A stretch of DNA of 64,000 nucleotides from contig QCRN01000004.1 of the NCBI GenBank assembly GCA_003211835.1, positions 1 to 64,000 on the forward strand, read 5' to 3'. Both the position numbers and the translations under genes were made by a program. This document shows positions 18,601-27,506 of the stretch, piece after piece. A model generated the notes under the pieces. It had not been told where the DNA came from, did not search any database, and saw only the letters and a list, made by a program, of their open reading frames with translations. The DNA comes from Pelagibacteraceae bacterium AG-461-B04. GTDB taxonomy: Bacteria > Pseudomonadota > Alphaproteobacteria > Pelagibacterales > AG-422-B15. How positions within the stretch are numbered: the stretch's first letter is position 1; each line of letters begins with the position of its first letter.

Positions 18601-18675
18601 TGCAAGTATTAAGTTTATTTGGAATATAATTAATTTTGACCTTTAACATATATAAAAAAACTTTTATGTTAAGTA

Positions 18676-19170
18676 ATGAATTCAAAATTAGTTTTAGGAG
18701 CTGGGTGTTTTTGGGGAGTTGAAGTGCTCTTTGAAGAAATTCCAGGCGTCAAAAAAGTAATATCAGGATATGCGGGTGGGCATACAGATAATCCTACATA
18801 TGAAAGCATTTGCACTGGATCCACGGGTCACATTGAAGTTGTTGAAATTGAATATGATGACTCAGAAACTACATATGAAGTACTTCTAGATAAATTTTTC
18901 TTTATTCACGATCCCACTCAATTTAACCGTCAAGGTCCAGATATTGGTGAACAATATAAATCTGTAATATTCTACAATTCAGAAAGTGAAAAAACTATTG
19001 CTGAAGATAAAATAAAGCAAATCGATGAATCAGGTGAACATCAAGGGAAGGTCGTAACGGAATTAAGAGAGACTGTTAAGTTTTATCCTGCAGAGGAATA
19101 TCACCAGGACTTTATCGAAAAGAACGGCAAAGTTTGTTATCACCAACTTTATGTTCAACATAAATCCTGA
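18676..19170 (+). CDS. msrA: peptide methionine-(S)-sulfoxide reductase
   Basis: Repairs oxidised methionine in proteins. At 164 residues it is a compact MsrA with the catalytic Cys11 in GAGCFWGVE, the segment SGYAGGHTDNPTYE and a C-terminal resolving Cys in KVCYHQLY. No MsrB domain is fused to it. It is divergent from the enolase-superfamily gene (75 nt between starts) and converges on the DmdA-family gene. Confidence 0.95.
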   Translation: MNSKLVLGAGCFWGVEVLFEEIPGVKKVISGYAGGHTDNPTYESICTGSTGHIEVVEIEYDDSETTYEVLLDKFFFIHDPTQFNRQGPDIGEQYKSVIFYNSESEKTIAEDKIKQIDESGEHQGKVVTELRETVKFYPAEEYHQDFIEKNGKVCYHQLYVQHKS

Positions 19171-19212
19171 AGCTCCAGCGCCTGATTGTTCAGACACTGA
19201 AACAAAATAGAA

Positions 19213-20556
19213 TTAACCTTTGACTACTTCTCTGGTGTTTGCGTTGAAAGACTGAGTAAATGGTATATCTACAGTTATTGCATCTACAGGTACACCTGGT
19301 TCATCAGCATAAATATCTGGCAAATGAACTTTAAACTTTTTACCCAATTCCCATTTTGGAAAACCATTGGCATTGAGTGCACCATCGAATGGAATATACC
19401 CCATAGCAATATTTTTTCCTTTTTCTGGGTGGTACCAAGGGGAAGTAATGAACCCACATGGGTCCCCGCCTTCTCCAGGAGATACAAGCCAGAAGTCTGG
19501 GGCATACTCATCAATTGGCTTTCCTCCGATTTCAAACCCAACTAATTGTAATTTGTAAGGCTTATGGCCATCCTTCAAGTCAGACTTCATCTTTTCTAGT
19601 GCTTGTTTTCCAACATAGTCACCTTTCTTATCCCATTCTCCTTTACCAGATAGAGAAACTTGGTAGCCAAGGTTACACTGAAATGGGTTATGTTCATGAT
19701 CTAAGTCTTGGCCCCAGGACAGTATACCTGCTTGGATTCTTCTGTGGTGCGCAGGCGCAATAACCATCAAGTTGTGTTTTTTTCCTGCTTCAAGGACCGC
19801 ATCCCACATATCATCTGCGTATAAAGTTGCATTTCTTAAATAAATTTCATATCCAGACTCGCCTGAGAAACCTGTTTGTGAAATTACACAGCTTCTACCT
19901 CCCACAGTAACTTCAGCTAGTCCATAGAATGGAATGTTATCAAGATCAACTTGATCTCCAACAAGGTCTTTCATTAATGCAATAGCTTTTGGACCCTGAA
20001 TTTGAACAGGACATGCATCAATTTCGTCAATCTCTACATCAAACCTTTTATCTGCATTTACACCTTGCAAATAAAGGCCAATGTCTGAATCAGAAAGACT
20101 AAACCAGAATTCATCCTTAGCAATTCTTAGAAGTATTGGATCATTTAAAACGCCACCCTTATAATTGCAGAGAATTACATATCTTGCTCTTAAAGGTGAG
20201 ATTTTTGTTGCATCTCTAGTGATGACATAATCTGTAAATTTCTCCGCATCAGGTCCTTTTACACATATCTGTCTTTCAACAGCAACATTCCACATAGTAA
20301 CATGGTTTTTGATTGCTTCATATTCAACCATTGCTCCACCATCTTCTGGCTTTACATATCCTCGAGGATGATAAATGCGATTGTAAACTGTTGCTCTCCA
20401 GCAACCAGCTTCCATAGATTTATGCCAATAAGGTGATTTTCTGACTCTCGTAGAAATCAGCATTTCAACTTTGGTTGGTCCACTTTGACGTAAATTGTAA
20501 GGCACATGTCGATCACTTTGATCAACTGTAGTATTGTGTTCTAATTTTTTAGACAT
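19213..20556 (-). CDS. DmdA/GcvT-family demethylase, long form
   Basis: A 447-residue tetrahydrofolate-dependent methyl- or aminomethyltransferase, a distant paralogue of the protein at 2260-3396. Shared landmarks are TRVRKSPYWHKSMEAG, TVYNRI, MWNVAVERQI and SLSDSDIG; it is about 70 residues longer, with a longer N-terminus and an insertion near residues 280-330. I start at ATG 20556 because AGGAG lies 7 nt upstream and the MetF-like gene ends 8 nt inside it (TATGTCTAA overlap). The coupling to a MetF-like protein, and the divergent Fhs, mean that the methyl group is probably passed to THF and oxidised. The substrate could be DMSP, a betaine or another methylated compound. Confidence 0.82.
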   Translation of the reverse strand: MSKKLEHNTTVDQSDRHVPYNLRQSGPTKVEMLISTRVRKSPYWHKSMEAGCWRATVYNRIYHPRGYVKPEDGGAMVEYEAIKNHVTMWNVAVERQICVKGPDAEKFTDYVITRDATKISPLRARYVILCNYKGGVLNDPILLRIAKDEFWFSLSDSDIGLYLQGVNADKRFDVEIDEIDACPVQIQGPKAIALMKDLVGDQVDLDNIPFYGLAEVTVGGRSCVISQTGFSGESGYEIYLRNATLYADDMWDAVLEAGKKHNLMVIAPAHHRRIQAGILSWGQDLDHEHNPFQCNLGYQVSLSGKGEWDKKGDYVGKQALEKMKSDLKDGHKPYKLQLVGFEIGGKPIDEYAPDFWLVSPGEGGDPCGFITSPWYHPEKGKNIAMGYIPFDGALNANGFPKWELGKKFKVHLPDIYADEPGVPVDAITVDIPFTQSFNANTREVVKG

Positions 20557-21289
20557 AGTAGTTCTCCTTTTGTAACCATTCACTTGTTTTTTTTATTCCA
20601 CCAAATGCATAAATGTGAAAATTGTCTACATTTCCTTTTAATTCTTGAATTACATCATGAGGTGTTTGTACCGTCAATAAATCAAAAATTTTAGATGCAT
20701 TTTTTTTAGCAAAGCTAAGTGTATTCTTTAATCCAACAAAACCAGCAAATTTTATTAACGTTTTCATTGAGGCTGGTCCTGCAAGGCCGACATGAACGGG
20801 CAATGGTGCTTCGTTAACAAATTCAGACAATGCATTTGTGTCCTGAGTCCATTGAGTGACAATATAATCTGCAAACGAAGATTTAGACTTCATTGCTTCA
20901 TCTATTGCTTGATCGCTCATATTAGGAGATCCCTCGGGATGACCTGCTATACCAATTTTCATTCCATCGAATAAGCCCGTTTCAATTAATTGAAGTGAAC
21001 AATGATAATTGCCAAGAATATCTCTATCACCTCCAATTATTAATACTTGCTTAACGCCAGCTTCTTTAACTTGACCTACATAATCTTTCAGCATGTCTAA
21101 ATCAGTTATTGATCTAGCTGGAAAGTGAGGAATTGCGTTAAAACCTGATTTTGATAAAGCTTTTGTCTGTTCAATGACGTCCTTGTAACTTGTACCCGGC
21201 AAGAATGTTACATATATATCATTAAGTTTAGGTAGCTCAGACAAGTTGGTCCGCGTAGTCACCTCTAATGAAAAATTCACATTTCCCAT
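20549..21289 (-). CDS. methylenetetrahydrofolate reductase-like protein (MetF family)
   Basis: A TIM-barrel flavoprotein family that interconverts 5-methyl-THF and 5,10-methylene-THF. At 246 residues it is shorter than MetF (about 290), lacking some N-terminal sequence. Recognisable parts are VTFLPG, VLIIGGDRD, IGIAGHPEGSP, ADYIVTQW and GLAGPASM, in MetF order. Next to a THF-dependent demethylase it probably runs in the oxidative direction, feeding methyl groups into methylene-THF. No Shine-Dalgarno sequence precedes the ATG; instead the message starts with an interleaved double-helix structure ending about 24 nt upstream (separate entry), which may control it. Confidence 0.85.
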   Translation of the reverse strand: MGNVNFSLEVTTRTNLSELPKLNDIYVTFLPGTSYKDVIEQTKALSKSGFNAIPHFPARSITDLDMLKDYVGQVKEAGVKQVLIIGGDRDILGNYHCSLQLIETGLFDGMKIGIAGHPEGSPNMSDQAIDEAMKSKSSFADYIVTQWTQDTNALSEFVNEAPLPVHVGLAGPASMKTLIKFAGFVGLKNTLSFAKKNASKIFDLLTVQTPHDVIQELKGNVDNFHIYAFGGIKKTSEWLQKENYYV

Positions 21290-21313
21290 AATTAAAATTT
21301 TAAGTGTTTACGC

Positions 21314-21364
21314 TTAAGCCACGCGATTATTAAGTAACGTTGCTTGGCTTAATTTTGCAACGTT
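21314..21364 (-). promoter_or_regulatory. candidate H-type RNA pseudoknot upstream of the metF-like/dmdA-like operon
   Basis: Two perfect 8-bp complementary pairs are interleaved. Read on the minus strand: AACGTTGC (21364-21357), loop AAAA, TTAAGCCA (21352-21345), one A, GCAACGTT (21343-21336), a 14-nt loop, TGGCTTAA (21321-21314). Helix 1 and helix 2 cross, as in an H-type pseudoknot. Short loop 1 and long loop 3 in this orientation match the geometry of known pseudoknots, while the opposite orientation would leave only 4 nt to span an 8-bp helix. It ends 24 nt before the MetF-like start codon. It does not match the SAM-II, SAM-V or ZTP consensus as I know them. Alternatively the two dyads are protein-binding operators for the divergent promoters. 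Confidence 0.55.
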
Positions 21365-21482
21365 CTTTGAGTCTCCTTAGTGAGAAATCTATTTAAAATT
21401 TAGGTGTATTACAATACATTTTTGTAGACTCCACGAATTAAAATTCTTAAGTTGTCTAGACTAAAATTTGAGAGGTGAACAA

Positions 21483-23150
21483 ATGGATGTTCTATCAGAC
21501 ATTGAAATAGCAAGAAAAAATCAAATGGCACCTATTGAAAAGGTAGCCTCAAAACTAAAACTTGAGGAAGATAGTCTTCAAAAGTTTGGCCATCATATTG
21601 CAAAAATTGATACCAACACATTGAAAAATCAAAACAAAAATGGAAAATTAATATTAGTTACAGCCATTTCGCCAACTCCTGCAGGTGAAGGCAAAACTAC
21701 TACATCAGTAGGATTAAATGATGCTCTTAATAAAATAGGAAAACAGTCATTGGTTTGTCTCAGAGAACCAAGCTTGGGTCCATGTTTTGGCGTTAAAGGT
21801 GGAGCTGCTGGAGGTGGCTATGCTCAAGTGGTCCCAATGGATAAGATTAATCTTCATTTCACAGGTGATTTTCATGCGATCACATCTGCCCATAACCTGC
21901 TTGCTTCTATGATAGACAATCACATCTATTGGGGAAATGATCTAAATATAGATACAAGGCGTATAGTATGGGGTCGAGTTGTAGATTTAAATGACCGAGC
22001 TTTGCGAAATACAAATATAAATCTTGGAGGTATAGCAAACGGTTTTCCTAGAGAAGATAAGTTTGATATTACAGTTGCTTCTGAGGTAATGGCGATCTTT
22101 TGCTTATCAACAAGTCTAAGTGATCTGCAAAAAAGACTCGGCAATATTATCATTGGTTACACACGAGACAAAAAAGAAATCAAAGCACGTGACGTAAATG
22201 CAGATGGAGCAATGACAACTCTACTTAAAGATGCTTTCCTCCCAAACCTTGTTCAAACATTAGAGGAAAATCCTGCAATCATTCATGGTGGTCCTTTTGC
22301 TAACATTGCGCATGGTTGTAATTCACTTATAGCAACTCAAACAGCACTTAAACTAAGCGATTATGTAGTAACTGAAGCTGGATTTGGAGCAGACCTTGGC
22401 GCAGAAAAATTTCTAGATATAAAATGCCGAAAAGGAAATTTAAATCCTTCTGCAATTGTTATTGTGGCTACTGTTAGAGCATTAAAAATGCATGGTGGTA
22501 TGGATAAAAAGGAACTGAAAAATGAAAATCTAGATGCTCTAAAGATAGGCTTATCAAACCTACAACAACATATTTCAAACATGAAAATATATGGAGTTCC
22601 TGTGTCAGTGGCTATTAATCATTTTATTACCGATACAGATAATGAACTCTCAATAATTAGTGAATGCTGTGATGACCTTGGCATTAAATCGTTTAATTGC
22701 ACTCATTGGAGCAATGGCGGAGCTGGGGCGGAAACCTTAGCTAAACACATTGTAGATGTGACAACAGAAGAAAATCCAAAAATTAACCATCTTTATCCTG
22801 ATGAAATGAAACTGTGGGATAAAGTTAAGAAAATTGCACAAGATATTTATGGAGCCAAAGATATTATCGCAGATCAAAAAATAAGAACACAATTTGATGA
22901 GTTGCAGGAAAATTATGGCCATTACCCTATTTGTATTGCAAAAACTCAATACAGTTTTTCAACAGATCCGAATTTGCGCGGGGCGCCTAAGGATCACATT
23001 GTTCCAATTAGAGAAATACGATTAGCTGCTGGAGCTGAATTTCTTGTAGTTGTATGCGATAAAATCATGACCATGCCTGGTCTCCCTAGAATTCCTGCTG
23101 CAAATGCGATACACTTAAATGATGATGGTGAAATTGAAGGATTATTCTAA
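21483..23150 (+). CDS. fhs: formate-tetrahydrofolate ligase
   Basis: Makes 10-formyl-THF from formate, THF and ATP, or releases formate and ATP in reverse. The 555-residue protein has the P-loop [12 protein letters not shown] (from 64) and the conserved [14 protein letters not shown] and [13 protein letters not shown] segments, full length for the family. I use the ATG at 21483, preceded by GAGAGGTG, not the TTG at 21468. It is divergent from the MetF-like/demethylase operon. Together with MetF it would let the cell oxidise demethylation-derived C1 units to formate with ATP gain. The stop codon overlaps the start of the acyl-CoA ligase gene (TAATG). Confidence 0.96.
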   Translation: MDVLSDIEIARKNQMAPIEKVASKLKLEEDSLQKFGHHIAKIDTNTLKNQNKNGKLILVTAISPTPAGEGKTTTSVGLNDALNKIGKQSLVCLREPSLGPCFGVKGGAAGGGYAQVVPMDKINLHFTGDFHAITSAHNLLASMIDNHIYWGNDLNIDTRRIVWGRVVDLNDRALRNTNINLGGIANGFPREDKFDITVASEVMAIFCLSTSLSDLQKRLGNIIIGYTRDKKEIKARDVNADGAMTTLLKDAFLPNLVQTLEENPAIIHGGPFANIAHGCNSLIATQTALKLSDYVVTEAGFGADLGAEKFLDIKCRKGNLNPSAIVIVATVRALKMHGGMDKKELKNENLDALKIGLSNLQQHISNMKIYGVPVSVAINHFITDTDNELSIISECCDDLGIKSFNCTHWSNGGAGAETLAKHIVDVTTEENPKINHLYPDEMKLWDKVKKIAQDIYGAKDIIADQKIRTQFDELQENYGHYPICIAKTQYSFSTDPNLRGAPKDHIVPIREIRLAAGAEFLVVVCDKIMTMPGLPRIPAANAIHLNDDGEIEGLF

Positions 23151-24793
23151 TGACTGACATGTATAATACTAACTTAGATAAGAATTACGCTAACTTTACG
23201 TCTCTTTCTCCATTAAGTTTTTTGCAAAGATCAGCTGAAGTTTATCCCAATAGACGATCAATTGTGCATGGTTCTAAAAGTTATACATGGTCAGATACTT
23301 TTAAGCGAAGTAAGCAGCTAGCTAGCGCTCTTAAAAAGAAAGGTGTTGGTAAAGGTGATACAGTTGCAGTCTTGTGCTTTAATACTCCAGAAATTTATGA
23401 AGCCCATTATGGAATTCCGATGATTGGAGCAGTAATTAATACAATTAATATTAGATTAGATGTAGATACCATTTCTTATATTCTCGAGCACGGAGAAGCA
23501 AAAGTGGTAATCACCGATAATGAACTTTCACCTACCATGAAGGAAGTATTAAACAAAATAAAAACTAAACCTTTAGTTATAGATATTGATGATGAACTTG
23601 CTAATCATCCAGAAGGTGCTGGAGAAAATATCGGGAGTCTAAATTATGAAGAGTTCCTTAAAACTGGTGACGAAAACTTTGAATGGAGTTTGCCAGAAGA
23701 TGAATGGGACTCACTTGCTCTTAACTATACATCTGGAACTACAGGCCTTCCTAAAGGTGTAGTTTACCATCATCGAGGTTCATATTTAATGGCATTAGGT
23801 TCAGTTACAGCATTTAGCATGCCCATGCATCCAACTTACATGTGGGTAGTCCCAATGTTTCATTGTAATGGTTGGGGCAATCCATACACACTGACTGCCT
23901 TGGCAGGAACAAGTGTATGCTTAAGATACGTTTCGGCAAGAAATCTTTTTGATGCAATAGCTGATCATAAAGTCACACACTTTGGAGGAGCACCTATTGT
24001 ATTAAATTTCATCGCTCAAGCTACAGAAGAAGAAAAAAGAGACTATTCTCATAAAGTTAATGTTGTTACCGCAGGGGCACCACCTCCCGCTGCAACTCTT
24101 GAAGCAGTCCAACAGATGGGTTTTGATGTAACACATGTATATGGATTAACTGAAACTTATGGTCATGTATCCATGTGTGCATGGCAAGATGAATGGAATG
24201 AATTATCAGTAGAGGAACAATCAAAGTTACGATCAATGCAAGGGGTAAAATTTCCAATGATGGAAGGTCTTACAGTTATGAATCCAGAAACTATGAAAGA
24301 AGTCAAAAATGACGGCGAAGAAATTGGTGAGATCATGATTAAGGGTAATTGCGTTATGAAAGGCTATCTCAAAAATAAAGAAGAAACCGATAAGTCTATG
24401 TCAGGGGGTTGGTTTCATTCTGGAGATTTAGCAGTGATGCACCCAAATGGATATGTTCAAATTAAGGATAGAAGCAAAGATATTATTATTTCTGGGGGCG
24501 AAAATGTGTCTTCAGTTGAGATAGAAAATACTTTGTATAAGCATCCATCAGTTTTATTTGCAGCAGTTGTTGCAAAACCTGATGAAAAATGGGGAGAAAC
24601 GCCTTGTGCTTTTATTGAATTGAAAAGTCAAGACGATAATATTTCGGAAAAGGATATAATATCTTTTTGCAAAGAAACTCTTGCTGGTTTTAAGTGTCCT
24701 AAAAAAGTTGTTTTTACTGTACTGCCTAAAACTTCAACTGGAAAAATATTAAAGTATGAGCTTAGAGAAATGGCTAAAGCTGCAGACGCTTAA
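23150..24793 (+). CDS. acyl-CoA synthetase, DmdB-like (methylmercaptopropionate-CoA ligase type)
   Basis: AMP-forming acyl-CoA ligase of 547 residues. Motifs: NYTSGTTGLPKGVVY (P-loop), YGLTETYG, GWFHSGDLAV, KDRSKDIIISGGENVSS and the catalytic Lys in TSTGKILKYE. The sequence belongs to the medium-chain fatty-acyl-CoA ligase group that includes DmdB of the DMSP demethylation pathway. Overlap with fhs and closeness to a DmdA-family gene make a role in handling the demethylated product (for example methylmercaptopropionate) attractive, but a general fatty-acid ligase is equally possible on sequence. No dmdC or dmdD homologue lies in this window. It converges on the monooxygenase gene with a 4-nt overlap. 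Confidence 0.82.
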   Translation: MTDMYNTNLDKNYANFTSLSPLSFLQRSAEVYPNRRSIVHGSKSYTWSDTFKRSKQLASALKKKGVGKGDTVAVLCFNTPEIYEAHYGIPMIGAVINTINIRLDVDTISYILEHGEAKVVITDNELSPTMKEVLNKIKTKPLVIDIDDELANHPEGAGENIGSLNYEEFLKTGDENFEWSLPEDEWDSLALNYTSGTTGLPKGVVYHHRGSYLMALGSVTAFSMPMHPTYMWVVPMFHCNGWGNPYTLTALAGTSVCLRYVSARNLFDAIADHKVTHFGGAPIVLNFIAQATEEEKRDYSHKVNVVTAGAPPPAATLEAVQQMGFDVTHVYGLTETYGHVSMCAWQDEWNELSVEEQSKLRSMQGVKFPMMEGLTVMNPETMKEVKNDGEEIGEIMIKGNCVMKGYLKNKEETDKSMSGGWFHSGDLAVMHPNGYVQIKDRSKDIIISGGENVSSVEIENTLYKHPSVLFAAVVAKPDEKWGETPCAFIELKSQDDNISEKDIISFCKETLAGFKCPKKVVFTVLPKTSTGKILKYELREMAKAADA

Positions 24794-26241
24794 GAAAAGT
24801 GAATCGAGTCATCATTCAGACGACCAAATTTAATTCCAAAAAAATCTTTAAAATAATTTTGTGTGTTTACCCATGGTGACCTGCTGCCTTGTTGGGGAAA
24901 TAAATGTATAGCTCTATGAATGTATCCTGATGAAAATTCGGTTGCTAACCAATCTTTTTCAGCTTTCACATCCACAGGAACCCTTGGCACACAATGACTG
25001 TAGTTATTTTTATCAAGGTAATTTATTAAGCGACAAGCATATTCACAGGTTAAATCTGCTTTCAAAGTCCAAGATGCATTAATATAACCAAAAGAATTTA
25101 CAAAATTTGGAATTCCACTGAACATCATACTTTTGTAAGTCATGGTTTCAGAGGGCTCAACCAACTTTCCATCAATATGCACTTGTACGCCACCAAAAGA
25201 TTGTAAGTTTAAACCTGTTGCAGTTACTACAACATCAGCTTCAATATTTTGGCCTGATTTAAGCGTAATGCCCTTGGATGTAAAACGTTCAACATGGTCT
25301 GTAACGACTGATGCCCTATTTTCTCTTATGGATTCAAATAAATCACCATTTGGAATTAGGCACATTCTTTGTTCCCACGGATAGTATCGTGGAGTGAAAT
25401 TTTTTGAAATATCATGATTAGGCAATAATTTTTTCACTCCATCTATGAGTTTTCGTTTTACGTATTTGGGATATGATCGACAAATTCTATATAGAAGTTG
25501 CTGAAAAAATACATTCCGTAATCTAATAAGTGTATATGACATTTGTGATGGTAATAATTTTTTCAAATAATTTGCAAACCTATCCTCATCAGGACTTGGA
25601 AAATAGTATGTCGGTGAGCGTTGCAACATCGTGACATGTTTTGCTTTTTTAGATAATTCAGGAATTATAGTAGCTGCTGTTGCGCCACTACCAATTACAA
25701 CCATTTTCTTATCTGTATAATCATAATCTTCAGGCCACTTCTGAGGATGTATTAATTTACCTTCATACTTATCAAGATCATTAAATTCAGGAGTATATCC
25801 TTCATCATAATTATAATATCCTGTTCCCATGAAAAGAAAATTGGCAGTTAACAGTATTTCTTGTTCATGATGGGCGGCTCTTACCTCCCATTTTTGACTG
25901 CCTGAATTCCAATTAGCGCTTAAGACTTTATGACTAAACTTTATTTTCTCACGTAAATTGTTTTCTTCAACTGTTTCTTCTAGATAACTTAAAATTGAAG
26001 GTCCGTTCGCAATTGTTTTTTGTTCTTTCCAGGGTTTGAAAGCGTAGCCAAGTGTAAACATATCAGAATCTGATCTTATTCCTGGATACCTAAACAAATC
26101 CCATGTACCGCCGATGTTCTCTCTACCTTCGATTATACAAAATGATTTGTTTGGACAATTCTTTTTTAAATAATATCCAGCACCAATGCCAGAAATTCCA
26201 GCACCAATTACAATAACATTAAAATGATTGCTTTTTTCCAT
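24790..26241 (-). CDS. flavin-containing monooxygenase, Baeyer-Villiger type
   Basis: A 483-residue FAD- and NADPH-dependent monooxygenase. Near the N-terminus is the FAD motif GAGISGIGAG, in the middle the fingerprint YEGKLIHPQKWPED, matching the Baeyer-Villiger signature FxGxxxHxxxWP apart from Tyr for Phe, and then the NADPH motif GSGATAAT. A later VVTATGL segment is also typical. Such enzymes convert ketones to esters or oxidise sulfur or nitrogen in small molecules; in this window a dimethylsulfide- or amine-type substrate is conceivable but unproven. It is the last gene of a minus-strand run with two methyltransferases and a flavin reductase. Confidence 0.88.
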   Translation of the reverse strand: MEKSNHFNVIVIGAGISGIGAGYYLKKNCPNKSFCIIEGRENIGGTWDLFRYPGIRSDSDMFTLGYAFKPWKEQKTIANGPSILSYLEETVEENNLREKIKFSHKVLSANWNSGSQKWEVRAAHHEQEILLTANFLFMGTGYYNYDEGYTPEFNDLDKYEGKLIHPQKWPEDYDYTDKKMVVIGSGATAATIIPELSKKAKHVTMLQRSPTYYFPSPDEDRFANYLKKLLPSQMSYTLIRLRNVFFQQLLYRICRSYPKYVKRKLIDGVKKLLPNHDISKNFTPRYYPWEQRMCLIPNGDLFESIRENRASVVTDHVERFTSKGITLKSGQNIEADVVVTATGLNLQSFGGVQVHIDGKLVEPSETMTYKSMMFSGIPNFVNSFGYINASWTLKADLTCEYACRLINYLDKNNYSHCVPRVPVDVKAEKDWLATEFSSGYIHRAIHLFPQQGSRSPWVNTQNYFKDFFGIKFGRLNDDSIHFS

Positions 26242-26246
26242 AATAG

Positions 26247-26876
26247 TTAATTCTTAATCGATATTTCCACTTCATCATATATATTATTTCTATACTCTAA
26301 TTTCGAGCTAAAATTTTGAGACTGATATTTCCCAGAATTTCTTACATGATTAAAGTACTCCACCATTTCATCTTTAAAAATTCCAACATTATCAGCAAAT
26401 ACAGTACAATTTTTATGAATTATTCCCTCAGTCTCTAAAAGCTTTAAATCTGAAAGGTACTTTTTCTTTGCATGATCAATGAACACAAAGTCTGCATTAA
26501 TATTTAATTCGGGTATTATTTCTTCAGCACTTCCATGCACAAAATTAACTTTATTACCTAACCCCGCAAAGTTGATTAGTTCTTTTGCTGTTTCTACAGA
26601 ATGAATATCTGAGTCAATTGAAGTTAATTTACTTTTTTCTTCAATAGTAGATGAAATTAATACAGCAGAATATCCAATAAAAGTCCCTAACTCAATGACA
26701 TTGTTTGGCTTTGACTTTACAAGATACTCTCTAAGAATTTCTCCTTTTTCTGGACCTACATTCATTAGGAATTGACCGCTTTCAAGAACAAAATTATCGA
26801 TCGTTTGTAGAATTGATTTTGGATTATTTTTTTCTGCATTTGAGAAAACATAATCCAAAGTTTGTCGCATCAGCAT
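26247..26876 (-). CDS. class I SAM-dependent O-methyltransferase
   Basis: A 209-residue methyltransferase like the caffeoyl-CoA/catechol O-methyltransferase family. Motif I is VIELGTFIGYSAVLIS, followed by the acidic residue in LTSIDSD, and the catalytic/metal region is reflected in FVFIDHAKKKY and FADNVG. Like catechol O-methyltransferases it has Asp in DHAKKKY and DN in ADNVG, the usual metal ligands. The ATG at 26876 overlaps no gene; an alternative ATG lies two codons in. It sits between the UbiE-like methyltransferase (3 nt upstream) and the monooxygenase (5 nt downstream), so all are likely one operon. Confidence 0.85.
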   Translation of the reverse strand: MLMRQTLDYVFSNAEKNNPKSILQTIDNFVLESGQFLMNVGPEKGEILREYLVKSKPNNVIELGTFIGYSAVLISSTIEEKSKLTSIDSDIHSVETAKELINFAGLGNKVNFVHGSAEEIIPELNINADFVFIDHAKKKYLSDLKLLETEGIIHKNCTVFADNVGIFKDEMVEYFNHVRNSGKYQSQNFSSKLEYRNNIYDEVEISIKN

Positions 26877-26879
26877 ATT

Positions 26880-27506
26880 CTATTTTAGCGGACTAGCAAC
26901 GCCCCAATAATGATAACTTAAAAATTTTGGGCCAGGAACATACATGCTATCAATTTTATTCAATTTAAAATTAGCTTTTGTTATTTCATTCGGAATATCC
27001 ACATCTAAATGACAGCCACCAGCTATCCTTTTTTGGATTACATTCATTCTTTTTTGCCACTTAAAAACATTTATATCAGGAGATTTTCCATGCTCTGAAA
27101 AAAGAAATTTACCATTTGGCTTCATAACTCTATTGATTTCAGACATTGCACTGCTAAGACCGGGTATAGAACACATGGTGTATGTGCTAATTATTGTATC
27201 AAATGAGTTATTATCAAAAGGCAACTCTTCAGCTTTTAGTTGCTGAACATTCAAATTTATATTGTTTATTTTTGCATTTTGTATTGCTTTTTCTAATAAT
27301 ATTCCATCCGGCTCAACAGCAAATACCTCTGATATCCTTTCTTTTTTGTAATAATTAAAATTTAACCCAGAACCTATACCGATTTCTAAGACTCTGCCTG
27401 ACGCAGAAGGTATTACTTTTTCCCTTTGTTTTCTAAACGGTTTCATTTGCATCGCATAATTTATGAGATGTGGACAAACATATTTATCGTAAAGTTTTTG
27501 AAGCAA
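26880..27506 (-). CDS. class I SAM-dependent methyltransferase (UbiE-like)
   Basis: A 208-residue methyltransferase with motif I VLEIGIGSGLNF, the acidic loop EVFAVEPDG and post-motif ADELPFD-like AEELPFDNNSFD, all of the Methyltransf_11 type. The start is TTG at 27506: a good AGGAG lies 8 nt upstream and no in-frame ATG occurs for 18 codons. The start directly follows the stop of the ferredoxin-NADP reductase gene. Substrate unknown; proteins of this group act on quinones, lipids or small thiols. Confidence 0.82.
   Translation of the reverse strand: MLQKLYDKYVCPHLINYAMQMKPFRKQREKVIPSASGRVLEIGIGSGLNFNYYKKERISEVFAVEPDGILLEKAIQNAKINNINLNVQQLKAEELPFDNNSFDTIISTYTMCSIPGLSSAMSEINRVMKPNGKFLFSEHGKSPDINVFKWQKRMNVIQKRIAGGCHLDVDIPNEITKANFKLNKIDSMYVPGPKFLSYHYWGVASPLK

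Noticed and set aside
19171-19212. Terminator between msrA and the converging demethylase gene
   Set aside because: TTGTTCAG/CTGAAACAA can pair with one bulge, but no T-run follows on either strand.
21365-21482. ZTP (pfl) or glycine riboswitch before fhs
   Set aside because: The conserved GC-rich cores of these classes are absent. The only structure is the pseudoknot, whose geometry favours the opposite strand.
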